A program made the position numbers and the translations under genes. Below, one piece after another: positions 10,218 to 22,200 of a DNA stretch of 64,000 bases. Source of the DNA: Ypsolopha sequella (taxonomy: Eukaryota; Arthropoda; Insecta; Lepidoptera; Ypsolophidae); assembly GCA_934047225.1 (NCBI GenBank), contig OW203989.1, positions 16,281,977 through 16,345,976 on the forward strand. Reading direction: 5' to 3'. Position 1 is the first letter of the stretch. Each line of letters starts with the position of its first letter. The notes under the pieces were generated by a model that had not been told where the DNA came from, made no database searches, and worked only from the letters and a program-made list of their open reading frames with translations.

Positions 10218-13200
10218 GTACGATAAATAGGTATTTAGGTTATTTCTGAAAATGGGCTACGGGCTATATAGTATTTTGTGCAGTGACATAATTTAAGACA
10301 TGGAACACGTGAGTTTCGTAATAGTTTTCCACGAGTGCCCCAATGTCTAATTATGTTCAGTTGCACACCAAACTTTATCTACGACCATCAAAAATGTCGT
10401 CTTTATTCATAATATTTTCAACTAACAATTTTCTGAGAAGAAGAACACTCGTTCATGAACCTCGAGTGCGTCGTTTGGTAATGCTGCCTCGGAAGCCAAT
10501 TAGGATAAAGGAGCATGGCTTAAAAAATAAGGTCGGGACTTATTTCTCGTGTGTTGTTAATTGACTCTCTAGCGGTGTTATAATAAATTGGGCCATTCGC
10601 AGCGCAGAATCGCGGTGTTACAATGTAATATTATAACATTGGATAAACAATATAGGTACTTAAAATACTGCTTTGTGATGTTGCGGTTACCTTATTGCAG
10701 TATGTGAGTAGATAAAAGTTATTTTGTTTATGATAAATGTTCTGAGGAGAACTCAATAATTTAACCAGTTAATTTGTCTTAACTACATAGCCACTTTGAT
10801 GTGTTAGTATTGTATGATACATATTTAATTATACCATAATCATAGCTCTAAATATTTAGTACATGAATGTTTTATTGATTGTGTTCTCAGGGTCACATTT
10901 CATGTTATGTTTAGAATTTAGATGTTATTTCGTCGGTTGTCGTAAATTATCGTTTTTTATTAGGGTTCCTTACGTGACTGAAGGGTGCCAAACGGGGTGC
11001 CTCCGCTTTCTGTCTGTCTGTCACAGGGGTCTAAAGTTCCAGTCGTAATAGGTAGCCAGTTGAAATTTTCACAGAATACGTGTTGCCATGGCAAGAAACG
11101 AGGCAAAAAAAAATGAAACACAAGGGGCTCCTCATACAAAAAACCTCGAAAAGGTACAAACGGTAATAAATACAAGTTTGAAATTTAGTCAGTTGTATAC
11201 GCTAAAGTAAAACAACAAATAATAACAATTATTTAAATTAATTTAACTAAAAATTCCTAGAACAAAAAATGTATACGGCAAAAGAACCTCGGGCTGTATT
11301 TTACCTCAATTAATTAACAGTTTACCAAATAACTTCAGAGATTCAATTAACGAAAGTAATGTAAAAGAAAAATTAAAACGACATTTCTTAGAGCTTATTT
11401 AAGCAGCACTATGTATCTATTATGCACTGCATTTATCTATTAACATACCTATATAATTTCTACTACTATATACCTATTATTGTTTATTTACTTATAATTT
11501 CTATTATTGCATTCCTATTATTGTTTATTAAATATGTAAAAGTAATTGTATCAAACATAGTAGGCTAATAATGTATCATCCTGTATAGCAGTTAGCAGTG
11601 TAAATCCTTATCTCATATCTAATAAGGCAAACTTATTGTAATAAGCTGGTGTTAACCTCAACTAGTCCTTAAAATAGTAGCATTAAGAATGAATGTAATT
11701 GATATCTACGAACGTGCCTTATTTTGTTATTCTGCATTCCAAACAGTTTGCGACTGTGTTACTTAGTGGCGTGTAGTTCTACCCTCGATTTTGTTTCTGT
11801 GTTTTATAAGCTAAGTTGATCAATGTTATTTAAGTATCTAGGAGACAGTCAGTTGAAATAATGTTATTAGACGAATGTTGAAACTGAGTGTATATAAAAA
11901 CCTCAAAAGGTTTCCGATACACTGTTATGTATAATGTATATATATTTTTTAATAAAAAAAAATAAATAAAAAAAAAATAAAAAAATAAATAAATTAGGGT
12001 TCCGTACTCAGATGGTGCCGAATTCTTTGTCAGGCGCTACTATTTTAGCGGCTTGTTTTTTGCTATGGGATCTTTATTGTTGTTATTTATGTTTCATAAA
12101 ATAAAGAAAATAAAAAAATAAATAAAATTTACCATAATATTTTTAGGGTACCGTACCCGTTTTGTGTGGTGGTTGGTATTTGGCGCGGGTCCAACTCGTT
12201 CTTGGCCAAATTATTTATTAAAATTCACTGAGTTTTCTTATATCTGTACTCATGATGTGAATACTTTTGACTTTTTAAATAAAAATAAGTAAAAACTTAT
12301 CAATTGTTACAAATTATAATAATGCTACTTTAATCTTCAAGTCTTATTTTACTACGTGATCAATGAGAACCAGAAAATTTATGCCAGATTTTCTTATTTT
12401 CTTTTGTCTTAATTGCTGCCAAATTCATGCTGGGGGCTTGGTAAGAGACCAGTATCACGGATCAATAATAGTTTTTGCTTAAAATGGATTGAAAAAAACG
12501 TTACTTTGCGGAAGTCCATCATGAATTTGTGGATATATTAACAATTGCAAATTATTAATACCTCTCCACAAACAAACTCATGATGGACTTCCGCAAAGTA
12601 ACGCCTTTAAAAATGTTTAGCGGAATATTGCAAATTATTAATATATCCACACATTCACTTTTTGCTTATTTCGCAAAATAAAATGTTGACCTCCCATCAT
12701 AGGTTGGGCTTGCGTTTGTAGGGAGTACGAAAAAATAATCTACTATCTATTTTCACAAACGTGTCATCGAACCTTGATACTGAGCACTTACCAAGTCTTC
12801 AGTATGAATTTGGCTACTTAAATTAATGTAACCTTGTATACATTATAATATATATAATCGGGTCTACCGCGATCAATTTTTACCTTGTTTACGAAAAGGG
12901 GACACCCGACGTTTCGAGACAGTTGCATGTCTCGTGGTCTACGGGAAACTGGCAAGTATGGCGAGGCGCAGTGATGAGATGCAGGTGACGACCGAAGTAT
13001 TTTCCTTGTACCCGCAAAAACACTTTAGTCTTTAAAATTAATTGTTATCTTATTCACGCACGGCACACAACACTCACAGTATCCGGAGATGCACTAAGAG
13101 AAGAAACCCGCGATTTAAATTTCCCGATGACTGGACTCCATGTGGGAGACAATTTGAAACCATCTTCAAAGACTAAAGTGATGTGGGAGACAATTTGAAA

Positions 13201-16200
13201 CCATCTTCAAAGACTAAAGTGATGGTTTCAAATTGTCTCCCACATGGAGTCCAGTCATCGGGAAATTTAAATCGCGGGTTTCTTCTCTTAGTGCATCTCC
13301 GGATACTGTGAGTGTTGTGTGCCGTGCGTGAATAAGATAACAATTAATTTTAAAGACTAAAGTGTTTTTGCGGGTACAAGGAAAATACTTCGGTCGTCAC
13401 CTGCATCTCATCACTGCGCCTCGCCATACTTGCCAGTTTCCCGTAGACCACGAGACATGCAACTGTCTCGAAACGTCGGGTGTCCCCTTTTCGTAAAAAA
13501 GGTAAAAATTGATCGCGGTAGACCCGATTATATATATTATAATGTGTACAAAACGCGAGAGTTTAAAGTAACCTTGTATATCCAATATTATTATGATTTG
13601 TTGCGAAATATATCGCTTTGGAAACGAAATATTTTTAGAGTGCATTACAAGATTGAAAAGTCATTAAAAACAAATTCTCTGAAAAAAAATCAGTCTCAGA
13701 TGGGACAAGAACCCGTACCTCTGTCTATCTTGACTTATCCAGATTGTCCAACGAGATCTACAAAATTCTTCCAAGTTTTGTAACTTCTTGATACATAAAA
13801 TATCAAGATATACTGTATATCAATAGTTGGTACTACTTGACCACTACTTGATACGAGTATACATAATATCCTAATGCACACACTGAACGCTTACGAGGGA
13901 CTCGAGCCTGGTTTGTGTTGCGTTTCTCTCTCCAAACTAAAATGGCACCCAACATTGGGACCAGTTGCTATATTCATTGGCCCCACGTTGGGCACCACTT
14001 TGTACACAAGCACTTGTAATTTTGACGTGCTCATAAAATAAACCACATGGTTATACTGAACCACTTCCTTAGAAAAATGCTTGAAGTATAGCGAAAAAAA
14101 AAATTCATTTTTCCATTTTTCATATTGTCATTTTCTATGGGGAATTGATTTCTTTTTTACCTTGTTTCAAAAGTTTTTCTATGGAAGTAGTTCAGTTTAA
14201 TCAATAGAGCGTGTTAACATTAAATCATTGCAGTATAGAAACGCAGAAAGAAAAGTGAATCTGGATGTGGAGAGCACTGAACCGGGATTCGAACCGCGGA
14301 ACCTCTCGCTTACCGGGCGATTGCTCTACCAACTGAGCTATCCCGGTTCAGAGTTCCTCACATCCAGATTTCCTTTTTTTTCTGCGTTTCTATACTGCAA
14401 TGATATAATGTTAATTTATATCTCCTTGAGATGAATAAATCGCGATATATTCAAACATAGAAATTTATTTCTATCATAGTAATATCATAATTACACGGTG
14501 TATATGCAAATAAATGTCATGACGGTCACAAAGTTAAACTTTTTTCCAGTGTAATAGTAACAAGTCGAGTAGAGGCAGGCATCCAGCGCGGTCGTCTGTT
14601 CCTCATTGACCTGGCCGGCTCGGAGAAGGCGGGGTTGCGCGCGCGCAGGCTAGAGGGCGCGCATATTAACCGCTCGCTGCTGGCTCTCGGGAACTGCATC
14701 ATGGCGCTGTCTGGTGGCGCTAGGTATGTCACTTGATCGTACATTGTACTTATTGATACCTTACAATTAAATATGACCTACAATACTTATATCACATGTA
14801 TTTGCTTGACCATTTCCAACACATGCGTACAAATATTACATTCACAGAAGATTTTGGAAAAGGAAAATAATAGAATATGTTAGAAAAAAAATTTTTTTTT
14901 ATGCCATTGTGTGAAATTCATAAAATACCATGTTAAAAAATATATATTAGTTAATATTAGTTATAGTATATAATTATAGTTACATAACATGACATCGCGT
15001 CGGTCTATTCTTTCCCTCTCTTCCTGGAAGACGATTTGACGAATGCAATATACTGTGCGGACACCAATAATGTAGCGATATTTTGGGTCAGATCAGGGGG
15101 CATTGATGCTGTAACATCTGCCCCCGTCCTTTCAAAGAAAACGCCATACATAAAGAAGAGAACATTTCTTGTTGCGATCAATATTCGATCCCCGCGTGAT
15201 GATTGTGTTGATTTGTGTTTTCGATCGGTTTATCAGAGATTTTCCTATTTTTGACGGCTTTTGGGATTCAATTAACATTCCTAACATTTTTTTTCATGTG
15301 CAATATTTTGATATGGTGTGTTATTTAAAAAATAACATTGAATTCTTATAAGTTCGTTCGAAAATATAGTGTCTTTACATTTTGTGCTGTCTTGCTAGTG
15401 AGGTGAAAAGTTGAATATGTCACACGAAAACAAATTTATTTTATTTCTTGTGCCTTTGAATCCCACACCACGCTCAGGATTCTTATTTAAAATCCTCTCG
15501 ATATTCAAACTAGGCGCTCGCAACAAAAAAAAAATCGCTCTCTTGTTGCACAAATAACTATTTTGATTCGGTAAAGTTTGGTTTACGAATTTAGACGATG
15601 GAACCTCTGAGTCTTGTGGTGCTGTAGTTTTGTATAACATATTCCTTGTATCCAGATACGTGAACTACCGCGACTCGAAGCTGACCCGGCTACTGCGCGA
15701 GGTGCTGGGCGGCAGGTGTCGCACGGCGATGATAGCGCACGTCGCTCCCGGCATTGGACACAAGGAGACCACGCGCTCGACGCTGCACTACGCGCAGCGG
15801 GCCGCCTCCATCACTAACAGGGTAACTACCGCGACTCGAAGCTGACCCGGCTATTGCGCGAGATGCTGGACAGTAGGTGTCTCACGGCGAAGATAGCGCA
15901 CAAGGAGACCACGCGCTCGAAGCTGCACTACGCGCAGCGGGCCGCCTCCATCACTAACTGGGTAACTACCGCGACTCGAAGCTGACCCGGCTAATGCGTG
16001 AGGTGCTGGGCGGCAGGTATCGCACGGTGATGATAGCGCACGTCGCTCCCGAACTTTGGAGAACAATAGAACGAAAGAGGCACGTGCTCGATAAGGAAAG
16101 TGACATCCGTAATCTGTGAAAAGCTAGTTTTGATACTTCTAATATTTTCAGAAGCAAAAGAAAATTGTAAGAAAATTACTGAAATTTTTATTTACAACTA

Positions 16201-19200
16201 CCCACATCGTGTTATGTACGGAATAGTAAACCAATATTAAATTTTGAAATCATTTACTGTAGAGTTTAGGTGTGATGAACACTTGCACTCATTAGAATGT
16301 ATCAAGACCGTTTACTCCATCTACATTTTACATGAGTTTTTTTTTTAAGATTTTATTGTTACACAGTTAAAATAATGTTTTGCGAACTGTAACTAACTGC
16401 ATCCAATGAAACTTTATTTAGCAGATGACCTTGGTCTGGATATTTGTTTTTTTTTACAGGCAGCGGTAGTTCAGTCAGACCCGGGTTCGAAACCTACCGG
16501 TTGAGCGTGCACCATTTAATTTTTCGGAATTTATGTACCTATATAAGTCTCTATTTAATTTATTTTAAGGAAACGCACAATACAAAATACATCATGGTAA
16601 TACACATAAAGAAACGTGGAGACCAGTAAAGTTTCCACAGGTTAAAGTAAATAAAGCAAAAAAGGTAGCAGCTTATAAGCGGTTTCGCAGCCGGATTGTG
16701 AAGAACCCGTCTTTTTCTAATTAATCGAAAAAGATCACTTATATTCAAAATTCACTAAATAGTTCCTCAACAAAACCTTATTACCTATGTATTGTGTATG
16801 CTGCCATCGCAAAATTTCCATTGGTTTCTGTGAATTGGATTTCTGAGAATGTAAATTGTCAAAGCCGTGAAATTACAATTTCACTTGGTTAGGTTAGGTT
16901 AGATTATAAAAAACCGAACAAAAACCTACCGTGCAATTATAATATTATAATATTACTATAAGTATACTTATTTCTATAAATTCTATACTTTAAATACTAT
17001 ATAGTTCTTATATTTATATATATATTTATATATATATTTATATTTATATTATACTTATATTTTTTATTATTACACTAGTGAAATTAATTTCACGGCTCTG
17101 ACAATTTACCTACGACATAATAGTATTTGTTGACGATGAAACAAAAGACTGCGGTTCTTCCTGGAATGATAACAAAAAACATTTCAGCATTTAAATACTC
17201 AAGGAAGTTGGTAGCAATGGCTATTTACCTACTAGTATTTATACTACTAGTATATATAGAGTATTTGCGGTCTAGTAAGTTATAGTAATTTCACAAAATA
17301 CACGTTATATTTTTAGATCGAAAGAGAACTGGTAGATACACCGAAGCATCTGTCTCAATACCGCACTGTCATCACCGAGTTACGTGAGGAGATCGCCAGG
17401 CTCAAGGTCAAGATGAAAGACGATCGATCCAGGTACCTTTCTATACTTCAATTCCTTAGATTTATTCATCATCATGAGTATGTATTTTATTTTTATTTTA
17501 TTTTATTTTATTTTGAAAAACAAACAGTCTTACAAGAAAATACAAACAGTGAAATGATAAGTAGACTTATAGACAGATAGTTTTTCCAAAATTAACACAC
17601 AGTATATCTTTATAAAAATACCGAAACGTTAACAGTTAAAGATTAACAGACTTATTAGCTTAACAGACTTATTAACTTAAAAGTACAGAACATTTTCAAG
17701 AAGTACGTTATTATGTAACTTGTTATATTATGTAACTTGATATTAAACATGAAATAGTAAAGGCACAATCGTGAGTCTGTTCACTCGAGTTTTTAGTTGG
17801 GTTAACTATGACGGAAGAAACCTAAACATTAAATAGATTATTTATAAAATATGAACTACAATACTTATAAAATTACGAGACATTAACAATGAAATCACTT
17901 ACTGATGAGGTATAATTAACTTAAGAGAACAAAACAATTTCAAGAACAAGAATTAAAAAAAATACCTTATTGTTAAACACGAGATATTAGGGGCACAATG
18001 ATGCTACAAAAGGAGGTACATGTTATTTAAATTTATATAAATACTGACGCACCAAACGAGACGCACAATAGTAAGTTATTATATTAAGAACGAACTTTTA
18101 ACAGAATAGATATGACTATTTATTTAATTATGATTTGGTTATAACAAATGCAAGTAACGAAAGAGAAAAGCAGTTAAAGATTAATTACGGGAATATTTCA
18201 GTGGTTTTCCTTTTGAACACATTTAAAGACATTGAAAAAGGGTTCCAGATCACTTAAGGAGTCATTGTACAAACTGCACACTCTGCTGATGAAACTATTT
18301 TTAGAATAATTTGTTCTAGAAAATGGAATAGAAAATGGAATAGAAAATGGAATAGAAAATATAAGAAATGAAATAGAAAATGTCATACGTAGATTAACCC
18401 GCTGCAACAATTTCATTGGGTACAAAGAAAAGAACCAGCTTTTGGTCTTATGATTAGACCTTGGGAAGATACGATGAAACATATATAAATGAAATTATAT
18501 TATTTTCCATTATCTGGACGTTTTGCCTACCTAGACATTTTACTACCAAGACCTTATTTATACGATATCTCGACTTTTACCCTACTTTTACAACCAAGAT
18601 CTTTTGCAATCAGGACGTTTTGCCGACCTAGTCGGTTTTGCAATCTAGACTTTATGAACCTAGACCACAAATCTTATGATATTAGCAAGAAAGTAGGACC
18701 GACACGCTTAGATTCTGTCCTGTTACATATCTTAGAATCGGCTGCCAACCACCAGAAACATAGATATACTGTCGAATTCCGATTGTCTAAGGATACGTTC
18801 GCACTTGAAGTGGAGTCATTGTTCGTAATTAGTTCAATACTCACTGAAGGCAATTTCAGTTTTTATCTATGTTTCTGGTGGTTGGCAGCCGATTCTAAGA
18901 TATGTAACAGGACCTAGTTAGGAAGGATTGCTGAACAAGTTTTCAATATTCATCTATTGTCTTGAACTAATTAATTATGTCAGTTAAAATGTTTTTTATT
19001 ATTTACTTGTATTTTTTTTTGTTATGTACTGTACCACTAAGAAGTGGCTCAGAAATCACATTTAAACCCACTAAGGGTTTACGTGATTTTCTTTTTTATA
19101 AGACAAAAATATGTACAAAACATGATGATTAGATAAATAAATAAAAAAAAAAAATAATAATAACGAAAACAAGACTACACCTACTTAGATAACACCTAAT

Positions 19201-22200
19201 TAAGCTTAGCTAACGTTTCTTTCGTTACCAGAACGTTAGAATAATCTGGCCAAGTGCGAGTCGGACTTTTACACAAAGGGTTCCGTGTCACCACACAATA
19301 CGGGTACGGAACAATAAAAATGTTATGGTAAATAACAACCATATAAATCGCCATGCAACATTAACGCGACAAAAAACGAGCGTTAAAATAATGTTGAAAA
19401 ATGTACTTTTTCGAGGTTTGTTGTAACGGGACCCCCCTTGGGTATCATTTTTAGGGTTCCGTACCCAAATGGTAACCAACGGGACCCTATTACTAAGACT
19501 CCGCTGTCTGTCTGTCTGTCCGTCTGTCACCAGGCTGTATCTCATGAACCGTGATAGTTAGACTTGAAATTTTCACAGATGATGTATTTCTGTTGCCGCT
19601 ATAACAACATATACTAAAAAACAGAATAAAATAAATATTTAAGGGGGCTCCCATATTTATAGATAATGGTACGGAACCCTTCGTGCGCGAGGCCGATTCG
19701 CACTTGGCCTTTTTTTATTATTTTCCGTGGTACTGACCATGTAAAACGTATTCTGTAAAAATTTCAACTGGCTATCTATAACGGCTGAAGCTTTAGACCC
19801 CTGTGACAGACGGACATACAGCGGATGCTTAGTAAGAGGTCCCGTTTGGCACCCTTCGGGTACGGAACCCTCAAAACATGTTTTTGTCAGTTAGGCATCT
19901 GATTTAGGCATTTTATTAGGGCATAGGTGTCAAATTTCGTCCACGTGTACTTGTGTACTTTGGTTATCAAATGGATCGTTTTTATTTATAGGTCGAGAGA
20001 AAACATAGACCACCTAGACGACCAAGCACCCAAAACTGCTGAAGAATCTGCAGAAAGTGCTGCTCACCTGAAAGCGCTTCGTGAATCTATAGTGGCGACG
20101 TTCAAGCAACAGGTATAGTATTAAAAGTTTCAAACCGGACTATTGATTAAATTTCAACATCTTTATTTATTCTTTAGTACATGGGCGACCGATCACTGCT
20201 CGATCAAAATACTTACTTTGAGCGTTTGTCTCGTTCCTATTTTTTCTTAATTCTGATAATTCCTCTAGATGGCAGTGTCCTCTATGACAACGATAAGCAT
20301 GAGATGTAACAAGTTGCTAAAATGGCTTTTTGTTTTGAACCTGAATCTGAAAATCAGTCTTAGAATTGCACTTCGAAATATGATCCCGTGCCTTGATTTT
20401 CTTAAAAAAAAAAACGTGAAGTTTATCAAATTTGTGTCTATAATCTAGTCTATAGTTTTGGAAAAAACAAGTCTATAATCAATTTTATACATATTTGCTC
20501 ACTGTGTAGGGCACTTTCACTTGATTTAGAAACTTGAAATTTCTTTTACAGATAGGTCTTAGCCCACATACAGGAAAAAATCTGGAAATTACAAATATTT
20601 AATTATTTAGGAAGTAATCACTTACCAACTTAATTGGCATAGATTAAATTATGTAAAGGTGTGTTAATTCGAAAACCATTTCGAGATTTAGTTTTAATAA
20701 GCCGTATTTTCGAAGTTTTGGTCTAAAAAACCTCAAGATGATGAATATTTTTACGAAAAGGTTGCAACTTCCATTTGCTCCCGTGTGACGTCACTTGAGT
20801 AATGGCTATTTAGAAATGTGTCCTTTGCTATCAAGATACATTTATAATAATTTGCTTCAGACTAATTTGACAGCTAGATGACAGATGAGTAGACAGACAG
20901 AGTCAGACCACTTTTTTATAAGCAATAACACATCACAATGAGTATAATGTCTAAAATTCTCAAGTGACAAGGTCATCGGACAATTACTTAAAGGATTATA
21001 AAAAAATAATGGTTAATTTATATACCAAAATAATGAAAACTATGCCATAAAATGGCGTATATTCTCTGAAAAAAAAAAAAAACTTTTTAATAGGTCGTCG
21101 TAAGTGTCAAGTTAAGGGTCGGTATAATGTCAGATGCACAATTTCAAATGAGCATAAAACATTGTGTAACTTGGTCAATCGGTTTAATAAAAATAATATA
21201 GATAATAGACTATAGGGCTGATATTCGTGCAGAAGCAAAAACGCAAAAGCTTTAAGTTCGCTCGATAGAAAAAAATTACGAAGTTACCTCTATATTTCAT
21301 GTTTTTCGAGTGTTAAAGGACCTTTCTTAAAACAGTTTTCCTTGAAATGTGTATTAAAAATAAGAAAACAAATGACCCCGTATAATTGCACGGGGATTTT
21401 GAATAATTCTGTTTCGTTTTCATTTAATTTAACATCTAAGAATTGGCGCTTACGTCGATTTATTCTGAGACAAGGCGGCGACAAGATATCTCGGTCGCAC
21501 GCGCTTTTTGTTCCATGCTTTGTTTCGTCACTCACCCGTCGGTCAGTTGTGATCGCTCCGTTGAGACGGGAGGGCTACGTTTTTGCGCTCTCGACGTCCC
21601 GGTTTCGTAATTTAAATAAATCTCGTAATTTGAAACATGGGAAATAAATGCAACCAATGTAAAAAATGGAATAAAAATGTTTTACGAGTGAAAATAAAGC
21701 AGTGGATGAAAGTAATGCAAAGGTACGCCATTACTTAACAAAATAAGTAGATAGGTCATGTTTTATTAAAGATGTTGAACTAAAGGTTGTCTCAATTGTC
21801 GATGTTTCATAACTGCAAATGGAATTATTCACCATAATGTTTTTAGGGTTCCATACCCGTTTTGTGTGGTGTTACGGAACCCTTTGTACGCGTGTCCAAC
21901 TCGCATTTGCCTAAATTATACATAAATACCTTTTTTATGTCTTTATTTTGAGCGTGAAATTGTTTTAATTTGGTACAAAATATGTTACACATTCAGTGGT
22001 AACCCAAGGCTGTGTAGGAACGCTGGGGTTGTAACGCTGAGTTTTCGTACGGGTTTCGTCGTGTAGCGACACTCCAAACCTCAGCTGTCATTATTCCATT
22101 ATATTTAGTACAAATATAACGTTGAGGAGTACGAAATTCAACATAAATATATTAAGTGACGTTTGGTTGGAGTCTATGCGAACCCTGCTCAGAGTTGATA

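Larger units (their letters stand above)
10218..14549 (+). other. KIF19-like intron between exons A and B
   Basis: A 4.3 kb AT-rich intron with no further exon seen. It contains GGGTTCCGTACC repeats, a LINE 3' fragment (11,259-11,402), a small inverted repeat (about 12,500-12,602), a 0.7 kb foldback element and the tRNA-bearing foldback. Confidence 0.75.
17433..19991 (+). other. KIF19-like intron between exons D and E
   Basis: AT-rich with a TTTTA-rich microsatellite at 17,480-17,515, an ATGGAATAGAAA short tandem at 18,320-18,360, a foldback element and three GGGTTCCGTACC repeat pieces. No exon seen. Confidence 0.65.

Noticed and set aside
9982..10230. ATG at 9982 as the kinesin start codon
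   Set aside because: The methionine lies inside the conserved motor sequence before SYLEIYNE, directly after a good 3' splice site, and the P-loop half would be missing. The frame also runs past the donor into intron.
13430..13783. A 117-residue open frame on the plus strand
   Set aside because: Most of it lies in the right arm of the 0.7 kb foldback element, and its mirror frame exists in the left arm; no protein family is recognisable.
14278..14351. A functional tRNA-Thr gene
   Set aside because: Stem mismatches, a non-standard base 33 and its position as the loop of a foldback element argue against an ordinary functional gene. Kept only as a low-confidence tRNA-like feature.
18489..18917. 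A 142-residue open frame on the plus strand
   Set aside because: The second half is the foldback element with matching arms and the first half is AT-rich low-complexity translation. No domain or splice context.
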